From NCBI GenBank assembly GCA_016287565.1, contig JAEFAM010000005.1, positions 1-64,000 of the forward strand: a DNA stretch of 64,000 nucleotides, in the 5' to 3' direction. This document shows, in pieces, positions 8,232 through 14,562 of the stretch. The stretch comes from Clostridia bacterium (lineage in GTDB: Bacteria > Bacillota > Clostridia > UBA1212 > UBA1255). The notes beneath the pieces are model-generated. The model saw nothing but the letters and a program-made list of their open reading frames with translations. It ran no database searches and was not told the DNA's origin. Numbering within the stretch: the first letter of the stretch is position 1; each line of letters opens with the position of its first letter. The position numbers were made by a program, and so were the translations under genes.

Positions 8232-9047
8232 ATGGGCAGAAGAAACATCACGTTGACCATAGAATATTGCGGCATTGCATATTGCGGCTGGCAGATACAG
8301 AGCAATGCTCCCACGGTCCAGTCCGAGATGGAAAGGGCGCTTTCGGAGCTTTGCGGCGAGGAGATCCGGGTCACGGGCTGCAGCAGGACGGACACGGGCG
8401 TACACGCGCTGGAGTTCGTGCTGAATTTCTACACTTCTTCCACCATACCCTCAGAGCGCTTCCCGGCGGCGGTGAATTCGTTCCTGCCTCCCGATATCGT
8501 CGTACGCTCCGCAAGGGAAGTTCCGGAAGGCTTTCACGCCAGATTCGACGCCAAATATAAAACGTACAGATATTTTTTCGATATTGCCCCCTGCCCTTCC
8601 GCGTTTCTTTCCGGAAGAGTGTGGAGCGTTAAAATGCCGTTGCCCGGAAAAGATCCGGACAGAGATATCGAACGGTCCCTGGAAGAACTGAATTCTGCGG
8701 CTGCATGCTTCGTAGGCACCCGGGATTTTTCCGCTTTCAGAGCCGAGGGCAGCAACGTCCGTTCCACCGTCAGGACCGTCACGGACGCGAAAGTGTTCTT
8801 AGTGGACTCCTGCGTTCTGTTCAGTTCTGGCGCGTCTGACCGGCCCCTGCTCTGCTTCGAAGTGAGGGGCAACGGTTTTCTCTACAATATGGTGAGGATA
8901 ATGGCGGGGACGCTCCTGGACGTTTACAAGGGCAAGCTGCTTCCTTCAGAAATACCGGATATCATAAGATCTAAAGACAGGACCAGGGCGGGAATGACCG
9001 CGCCGCCCGACGGGCTTTATCTATGCAAAGTGGAATACGATGACTGA
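8232..9047 (+). CDS. truA: tRNA pseudouridine(38-40) synthase TruA
   Basis: Converts uridines 38-40 of the tRNA anticodon stem-loop to pseudouridine. It has 271 residues. The catalytic aspartate is D54 in CSRTDTGVHAL, preceded by the GWQIQSNAPTVQ segment, and the C-terminal RGNGFLYNMVRIMAGTLLDV motif is intact. It starts with ATG just after GGGAG, 16 bp behind the ROK kinase, so both are probably on one transcript. It converges on a minus-strand membrane-protein gene with only 17 bp between stops and no clear terminator. Confidence 0.96.
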   Translation: MGRRNITLTIEYCGIAYCGWQIQSNAPTVQSEMERALSELCGEEIRVTGCSRTDTGVHALEFVLNFYTSSTIPSERFPAAVNSFLPPDIVVRSAREVPEGFHARFDAKYKTYRYFFDIAPCPSAFLSGRVWSVKMPLPGKDPDRDIERSLEELNSAAACFVGTRDFSAFRAEGSNVRSTVRTVTDAKVFLVDSCVLFSSGASDRPLLCFEVRGNGFLYNMVRIMAGTLLDVYKGKLLPSEIPDIIRSKDRTRAGMTAPPDGLYLCKVEYDD

Positions 9048-9064
9048 ATCGACAGCCGCGGAGA

Positions 9065-10042
9065 TCAACTGTTCTCCCGGCTTTTTCTGACTCCGCTCTC
9101 GTCAATGAGAGGATCGATCACCGGCAGCATCCTGATGAACAGCACCGCACCGCAGGAGACCGCGAACAGGAACAGCAGCTGCTTCAAGCATACCGCTCCC
9201 ACGCTGAAAGCTCCCAGCATGCCCGCATTGAGCCCGGTCAATTTGAACAGCTTGTCCAGGCCTTCCACCATGAACGACAACCCCACGCCGGTGAACAGAT
9301 AGAAGGACAACGCGTATATGAGCGACTGTTTGGGGAATCTCCTGGTGCACAGGGACGACACGAAAGTGGCTCTCCTGCCCCAGAGCCCAGTGAGCTCCAC
9401 GCTGTATGCGGAAAAAGCGTAAACGTAATATAAAAACAGGCCTGGGATCACGCAGAGCATCAGGCCCATGGACGTGGCGAGCCGGACGATAAACATCGTC
9501 ACCCAGAGTTTCGGGAAGCTCCTGACCGCTGCCTCGAAAAGGGCCGAGAAAGATACTTTACCCGCAGGGATCTCTTCCACGAACGAATCTGGCTCGGGAG
9601 GCGCAGCGTTTTTGAATTTTTCTCCCACCAGGATGACGGCTCCGGCTTCCGTTATAAGGGAGACGGATTCCAGCAAAGCCGTGATGAGCGCGTACAGGAC
9701 CAGGCGAAGCGTTAGATTTGAGACTTCCTGCGAAGAGGCCGCGGCTTCTCCCCCGCCGTACATCATATCCAGCACGGTACCGTATACGCCGCCAAAATCG
9801 AAGCGCATATCTACCACGTACACCTGCACGATGGCAAGCGGAAGCGTCACCAGCAATACCAGCAGCAGGATCTTGGCGAAATTTTCTTTATAGCAGCTCC
9901 AGGCGTCCTTTATGATGCCCGAAAAATTGACGGACGAAGGACCGCCCGGGGAGCCTGAGCTTTCCCGTTCGTCCCGACCCTCATATACGTAATTGTCCTG
10001 AACGTTTGGTCCGTTGCTGCCGGATCCGTCGAATTCTGCCAT
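9065..10042 (-). CDS. Polytopic membrane protein of unknown function
   Basis: A 325-residue protein with a polar, Gly/Ser-rich N-terminus of about 45 residues, followed by hydrophobic segments near residues 55-80, 110-130, 190-220, 240-265 and 280-310. This gives roughly five or six membrane spans. The layout (amphipathic entry helix, FKNAAPPEPDSF loop, paired helices) resembles the DUF975 / glycerophosphoryl-diester-like membrane families, but I do not recognise a specific family. It begins 2 bp after the preceding gene's stop and is the third gene of carD - 190-aa membrane protein - this gene. Confidence 0.8.
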   Translation of the reverse strand: MAEFDGSGSNGPNVQDNYVYEGRDERESSGSPGGPSSVNFSGIIKDAWSCYKENFAKILLLVLLVTLPLAIVQVYVVDMRFDFGGVYGTVLDMMYGGGEAAASSQEVSNLTLRLVLYALITALLESVSLITEAGAVILVGEKFKNAAPPEPDSFVEEIPAGKVSFSALFEAAVRSFPKLWVTMFIVRLATSMGLMLCVIPGLFLYYVYAFSAYSVELTGLWGRRATFVSSLCTRRFPKQSLIYALSFYLFTGVGLSFMVEGLDKLFKLTGLNAGMLGAFSVGAVCLKQLLFLFAVSCGAVLFIRMLPVIDPLIDESGVRKSRENS

Positions 10043-10044
10043 TT

Positions 10045-10617
10045 TTATTTCATTCCGCTGACTTTTTTGCCCTTTTTCTTAGAACCGTAGCCGGTGGTGC
10101 CTTCTTCGGTCTTGCCGTGCTTCTTCTCCCACCTGGGAACGGCGAATCTGATATACAGCCAGACAAGTACGAAACCTATGGCCGAAAAGAACAGCGCCAC
10201 CAGATGGAAGAACAGCGTGTAGTCCAGCCAGTTCCCCACCGACTGCCTGTTGTTGAAATAGGCGTCGATCACGTTCTTCAGCGTGACTCCCGCGCCGGTC
10301 TTGTGGAGCGTCACCAGTATAAAGAAGAAAAGCGTCAATATCACCGCGGTCACGTCCGCCAGGATCAGGAAAATGATCTGCTTATTGTTCCGCTCGTTGA
10401 CGTCAATAAAGTACAGATATATCACGTAAACGCCTGCGCCTACCAGGATCAGGAACGGGAAGCTCCTGAGCTCCAGGCCCAGATAAAACAGAAAAAAAGG
10501 AAGGCCTCCCAGCATGCCGCCCAGCAGGCCGAACAGGTATGAAAGGCCGTACCGCTTTTTTCCTTCCCCGGCGCGTCTCTTTTGTTCAGCTTTGCTAAGT
10601 TCGGTGGGGTCTACCAT
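10045..10617 (-). CDS. Small membrane protein with basic C-terminal tail
   Basis: Function not recognised. It has 190 residues with a charged N-terminus (SKAEQKRRAGEGKKRYG) and four likely membrane helices at about 24-45, 50-70, 82-104 and 137-160. The cytoplasmic tail is very Lys/Gly-rich and ends KKKGKKVSGMK. The start ATG follows GAGGTG. It sits between carD (54 bp upstream) and a second membrane protein (2 bp downstream), so the three are probably co-transcribed. Confidence 0.8.
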   Translation of the reverse strand: MVDPTELSKAEQKRRAGEGKKRYGLSYLFGLLGGMLGGLPFFLFYLGLELRSFPFLILVGAGVYVIYLYFIDVNERNNKQIIFLILADVTAVILTLFFFILVTLHKTGAGVTLKNVIDAYFNNRQSVGNWLDYTLFFHLVALFFSAIGFVLVWLYIRFAVPRWEKKHGKTEEGTTGYGSKKKGKKVSGMK

Positions 10618-10671
10618 ATAAAAACACCTCGCGCTCCCGCAGCGTCTGCCGCCGGATCTTTTCTGCGCGGC

Positions 10672-11166
10672 TCACAGATCTTTGAATATCTCGTCCAGTT
10701 TGGCGTCCACTTCGTCGAAGGAGATGTTTTCCACGAATGCCAGTTCGCTGACCACGGCCCAGTATACGCCGCGGTAGATCCTGTTCTCTCCCGCCGATAA
10801 AGCGCGTCCACGCTCTCTGAGTCTTAAGTACTTATAAACTTCCACAGCCTCAAGTATGTCTCCGGAGCGGAGCTTGTCCATGCTGAGCTTGCTCCTCTTG
10901 CTCCAGGTCTCCCCCTTGATGTCCACGTCGGTCTTGAAATGTTCGTACACTTCAGGAAGCCGGTCCGGAGAGATCAGATGCCTGAGCCCCGACTCCTCGG
11001 CCTTGTCTGTGGGGATGCTTATCTTCTGCCTGCTGCCGTAAAAAGACATTACGTAATACTCTCTGGTCTCACCCAGCACTTCGCACTCAGTAATCTCTTC
11101 TACTACCCCTGCGCCCTGGAGGGGATAAGCAAGCTTTTCACCGATATTAAAACGCATATTCCTCAA
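10672..11166 (-). CDS. CarD-family transcriptional regulator
   Basis: RNA-polymerase-binding factor of the CarD/CdnL/TRCF-RID family, which contacts the beta subunit and stabilises the open complex. It has 164 residues. The N-terminal RID domain reads FNIGEKLAYPLQGAGVVEEI and continues YYVMSFYGSRQKISIPTDK; the helical DNA-contacting C-terminus contains LRERGRALSAGENRIY, typical of the family. It is the first gene of a three-gene operon, divergent from galK, with a strong promoter (11248-11276) and an unusual nested-hairpin leader (11178-11246). The ribosome binding site GAGG lies directly after the hairpin. Confidence 0.93.
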   Translation of the reverse strand: MRNMRFNIGEKLAYPLQGAGVVEEITECEVLGETREYYVMSFYGSRQKISIPTDKAEESGLRHLISPDRLPEVYEHFKTDVDIKGETWSKRSKLSMDKLRSGDILEAVEVYKYLRLRERGRALSAGENRIYRGVYWAVVSELAFVENISFDEVDAKLDEIFKDL

Positions 11167-11177
11167 TTCCTCGTTTT

Positions 11178-11246
11178 AAAACAGCTTCTCACGGATGGTG
11201 GGCAGAATGGGGAATCCAAATTTTCCCCTATACGAAAAGCTGTTTT
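11178..11246. repeat. Nested inverted repeats in the carD leader
   Basis: The outer arms AAAACAGCTT (11178-11187) and AAGCTGTTTT (11237-11246) are perfectly complementary. The inner arms GGGGAA (11209-11214) and TTCCCC (11223-11228) form a second hairpin. The region covers almost the whole 5' leader of carD, from the expected transcription start (about 11241) to just before the ribosome binding site. Confidence 0.65.
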
Positions 11247-11247
11247 T

Positions 11248-11276
11248 ATTATATACTATTTAGCGGAATTTTACAA
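11248..11276 (-). promoter_or_regulatory. Promoter of the carD operon
   Basis: Minus strand: -35 TTGTAA (11271-11276), exactly 17 bp, then consensus -10 TATAAT (11248-11253). Confidence 0.8.
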
Positions 11277-11319
11277 GGCGATTTTCGGCCGGGGAGCCGG
11301 AGGCGCCTGAGGAGGTCAT

Positions 11320-12528
11320 ATGTCCGGAGGTTTTTCTTATAGCGTTTCCGAGCTTAAAAATCTGTTCGAGTCCGTGTTCGGCGGCGGCCGGGAGCTTCGT
11401 GTGTTCACCGCTCCGGGGCGGGTCAATCTCATCGGAGAGCATATAGATTATTGCGGCGGCAAGGTGTTTCCCGCGGCGCTGACGCTTTCCAACACCGTGG
11501 TGGCGGCGGTCAACGGCACTGACAGGGTCCGGCTGTACGCCACGGATCTTAAGGAGATATTCGAGTTTTCTCTCGGCGATATCGACGGGGCGAAGGGGCT
11601 GCGCTGGGGCAAGTACCAGGCGGGCGTCGCCAAAGAACTTAAGGAAGCGGGCTGCAGGCTGAAAGGCGTTGACATGCTGTTCCACAGCACGCTGCCTTTC
11701 GGGTCAGGCCTCTCCTCTTCCGCGTCCATCGAGCTGGCAACCGCGTTGACCCTGCTGAGCTTTTCCGAGAACGCCGAAGAGATGGCCGGGAAGCTGGACA
11801 AGGTGCGCCTGGCCGTTCTGGGCCAGAGGGCCGAGAATCTGTTCTGCGGCGTCAATTGCGGCATAATGGACCAGTTCGCTTCCGCGATGGGTAAAAAGGA
11901 CAACGCCATCCTCCTTGACTGCGCCACCCTCAGCTACGAATACGTCCCCCTGGAGCTGGGCGATTATTCGCTGGTGCTGGCCAACACGTGCAAAAAGCAC
12001 GCGCTCGGGGCGTCCAAGTACAATGAGCGCCGGGCAGAAGTGGAAAAAGGCCTTAAAATGATGCACGAGGCATTGCCGGAAGCCCGGAAGGCCCATCTGT
12101 GCGACTATACGGAAGACGAATTTACAGCCGCCCGCGATCATCTTAAAAGCGATCCGGTGGTTTCGGCCAGAGTCGAGCACGTGATAAGGGAGAACGCAAG
12201 AGTTTCCAGAGCCGCGGAAGTGCTTAAATCCGGAGATCTGTTCAAATTCGGAACTATTTTAAAAGAGGCCAACGATTCGATCCGCTACCTGTACGAGGTG
12301 ACGGGCGACGAACTGGACGCCATGTTCGAAGAAGCCGGTTATTTTGACTGCTGCCTGGGCTCCAGGATGACGGGAGCCGGATTCGGCGGCTGCACCGTGA
12401 ACATCGTGCTTACGGCAGAAACGGAAAGATTCTGCAGCGGCCTTAAAGAGCGCTACGAAAAGCGCACCGGCATCACGCCGGAGTTTTACGTATGCTCCAT
12501 CGGCGACGGAGTCAGGGAACTCACTTGA
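11320..12528 (+). CDS. galK: Galactokinase
   Basis: GHMP kinase that phosphorylates galactose at C1 in the Leloir pathway. It has 402 residues. The galactokinase signature GRVNLIGEHIDY is at about 33-44, the phosphate loop PFGSGLSSSASIELA near 126, and GSRMTGAGFGGCTVN near the C-terminus. The catalytic-base region NCGIMDQFASAMG is present. The start ATG is four bases after GAGGAGGT. galT and galE are not adjacent. The stop codon lies in the first unit of a 14-bp tandem repeat shared with the convergent gene. Confidence 0.95.
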   Translation: MSGGFSYSVSELKNLFESVFGGGRELRVFTAPGRVNLIGEHIDYCGGKVFPAALTLSNTVVAAVNGTDRVRLYATDLKEIFEFSLGDIDGAKGLRWGKYQAGVAKELKEAGCRLKGVDMLFHSTLPFGSGLSSSASIELATALTLLSFSENAEEMAGKLDKVRLAVLGQRAENLFCGVNCGIMDQFASAMGKKDNAILLDCATLSYEYVPLELGDYSLVLANTCKKHALGASKYNERRAEVEKGLKMMHEALPEARKAHLCDYTEDEFTAARDHLKSDPVVSARVEHVIRENARVSRAAEVLKSGDLFKFGTILKEANDSIRYLYEVTGDELDAMFEEAGYFDCCLGSRMTGAGFGGCTVNIVLTAETERFCSGLKERYEKRTGITPEFYVCSIGDGVRELT

Positions 12529-12587
12529 GGAAACTCACTTGAGGAAACTCACTTGATGGCGCTCACTTGAGAGAGTTCGCGTGAGGA
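12518..12587. repeat. Five-copy 14-bp tandem repeat across the galK/PfpI convergent 3' ends
   Basis: Units begin at 12518, 12532, 12546, 12560 and 12574. The first two are identical (AACTCACTTGAGGA); the third to fifth are increasingly diverged. Each well-kept unit contains CTCACTTGA, which carries TGA on the plus strand and, read from the other side, TGA on the minus strand. galK stops in unit 1 and the DJ-1/PfpI gene stops in unit 4. Confidence 0.85.
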
Positions 12588-13156
12588 TATATGGTTCCTT
12601 CGGCCAGCTCCAGCGCTTTGCTTTCGCCGAAAAGTTCGCGCACCAGCGTAAGGCCGAACAGGAACGCGCAGCCTGCGCCCCTGCCGGTGACGAGTTTTCC
12701 GTCGGTGACCACGGGATCCTTACTGTAATTATAATCAGTCGAGTTTTCGTCAAGGCATCCGGGATATGAGGTCACGTTCCTGCCCCGTATGATCCCCGCC
12801 CGTTCCAGAGCCGTGGGAGCGGCGCATATGGCGGCAATATATTTCCCTGCCCCGAACGCTTTTTTCAGATATTCCAGCACCCGTACGTCTTCTCTGAGGC
12901 TCTTCGAATTGGGGCCTCCTCCCGGCAGGAACACGCAGTCGCACGCCGCGCCCGGGACCATATCCTCCCACAGCTTGTCCGCGCCCAAACCGATATCGTG
13001 GGCGCCTTTGAGAGTCTTCCTGCCGGTCATACTTATAACGGTCACTTCGGCTCCGGCTCTTTTTAAAAGATCCACCGGGGCGATCAGCTCAGTCTCCTCG
13101 AAACCGTCGTGGACCAGAACGTTGACGCGTATCTTTTTACCGAACAGCTTTTCCAT
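12563..13156 (-). CDS. DJ-1/PfpI family protein
   Basis: Member of the glutamine-amidotransferase-like DJ-1/PfpI superfamily (DJ-1/ThiJ/YajL branch: deglycase, chaperone or stress roles). It has 197 residues. The nucleophile elbow is AAICAAPTALERAG (Cys near residue 112), and the oxyanion glutamate appears in HDGFEETELIAPVDLLKRAGAEV near residue 20. It is the last gene of the rsmE-clpC-radA group, 9 bp after radA. Its last codons lie inside the tandem repeat, so the C-terminal NSLK may be a recent addition. The exact activity cannot be predicted. Confidence 0.9.
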   Translation of the reverse strand: MEKLFGKKIRVNVLVHDGFEETELIAPVDLLKRAGAEVTVISMTGRKTLKGAHDIGLGADKLWEDMVPGAACDCVFLPGGGPNSKSLREDVRVLEYLKKAFGAGKYIAAICAAPTALERAGIIRGRNVTSYPGCLDENSTDYNYSKDPVVTDGKLVTGRGAGCAFLFGLTLVRELFGESKALELAEGTIYPHANSLK

Positions 13157-13165
13157 AATTTCCTC

Positions 13166-14560
13166 CTACGCTTCCGTGCTGCCGATCTCGGACGACAGCT
13201 CCAGAATATTGTCCACGAAAACGATCCGCCCGGGCCGTCCCGAGGAAGTCAGATTCTTTTTGTTGCCCGCGGGCACGTATATCTTCTCGAATCCCAGCCG
13301 CACCGCTTCGTTGACCCGCTTCTCTATATTGGTGACGGGCCGTATCTCGCCGGTGAGCCCCAGCTCCCCTATATAGACGGCGTCCGACGGCAGCGGTATT
13401 CCTCTGAAGGATGACATTATTGCCGCGCACACCGCCAGATCGGAGGCAGGTTCGTTAAGCCTGATGCCTCCCACCACGTTGATGAACACGTCGCATTTGC
13501 CCAGGGCGTAACCCGCGCGCTTTTCCAGCACCGCGATCAGCAGGGAGATCCTGTTGTAGTCGAGGCCGGTGCACATTCTTCTGGGCATATTCAGGGAGCT
13601 GCCCGTGATCAGGGCCTGTATCTCCAGCATCATAGGCCTGCTGCCTTCCATTGCCGCCACCACCGCGGTGCCGCTGACGCCTTTGGGGCGCCCCTCCAGC
13701 ATTGCATAGGAAGGATTTTCCACTTCGTGGAGCCCGGTGTCACGCATCTCGAAAACGCCTATTTCGTTGGTGGAGCCGAAACGGTTTTTCACCGCCCTCA
13801 GGATGCGGTAGCTCAGGTGCCTCTCCCCTTCGAAATAGAGCACGGTGTCCACCATATGCTCCAGCACCCTGGGCCCGGCGATGGCTCCGTCTTTAGTAAC
13901 GTGCCCCACTATGAACACGGTTATGCCCAGCACTTTGGCGATCCTCATGAATTTACCCGTGATCTCTCGCACCTGGCTCACGCTGCCGGGAGCGGAAGTG
14001 AGCTCGGGATCTTCCAGCGTCTGTATGGAGTCCAGGATGATGTAGGAAGGCTTCACCGCGTCTATCTGAGACACGATGCTGTCCACCGAAGTCTCGTTGT
14101 ATATAAACAGTTCTCCCCGGTTCACGCCCAGCCTCTGGGCCCTTAATTTGATCTGGCTCTCGGATTCCTCTCCCGAAACGTACAGCACTCTTCCGGCGGA
14201 CAACGCCAGATGCCCCGATATCATCAGCATCAGCGTGGATTTGCCGATGCCCGGATCTCCGGCCACCAGCACCATTGAACCGCGGACAATTCCGCCGCCC
14301 ATCACTCTGTCGAGTTCGCTGATCCCGGACGAATCCCTGACGCCTTCGCTGTCGCAGCTGATCTCGTCGATCCGTACCGGCTTCGTGTTCTCTCCCAGCC
14401 CCATCTGTTTAAGGGGGCCCGAAGACTTCTTACCGCCGCCCGTTTCCTTAGGCTCTTCCACGAAGGAATTCCATTCGCCGCAGCCCGGGCACCTGCCCAG
14501 CCAGCCGCTGGATTCGTATCCGCATTGAGTGCAATAAAAAACCGTTTTCTTAGAAGCCAT
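13166..14560 (-). CDS. radA: DNA repair protein RadA
   Basis: RecA-like branch-migration helicase for recombination intermediates. It has 464 residues: a four-cysteine zinc finger (C10, C13, C24, C27), Walker A GDPGIGKST at about 101-109, the RadA-specific KNRFGSTNEIGVF motif near 260, and a Lon-protease-like C-terminal domain. It starts 2 bp after the clpC-like gene. A clpC-radA pair is conserved across Bacillota. In most relatives it sits with ctsR-mcsA-mcsB and disA; none of these is here. Confidence 0.97.
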   Translation of the reverse strand: MASKKTVFYCTQCGYESSGWLGRCPGCGEWNSFVEEPKETGGGKKSSGPLKQMGLGENTKPVRIDEISCDSEGVRDSSGISELDRVMGGGIVRGSMVLVAGDPGIGKSTLMLMISGHLALSAGRVLYVSGEESESQIKLRAQRLGVNRGELFIYNETSVDSIVSQIDAVKPSYIILDSIQTLEDPELTSAPGSVSQVREITGKFMRIAKVLGITVFIVGHVTKDGAIAGPRVLEHMVDTVLYFEGERHLSYRILRAVKNRFGSTNEIGVFEMRDTGLHEVENPSYAMLEGRPKGVSGTAVVAAMEGSRPMMLEIQALITGSSLNMPRRMCTGLDYNRISLLIAVLEKRAGYALGKCDVFINVVGGIRLNEPASDLAVCAAIMSSFRGIPLPSDAVYIGELGLTGEIRPVTNIEKRVNEAVRLGFEKIYVPAGNKKNLTSSGRPGRIVFVDNILELSSEIGSTEA

Positions 14561-14562
14561 TT

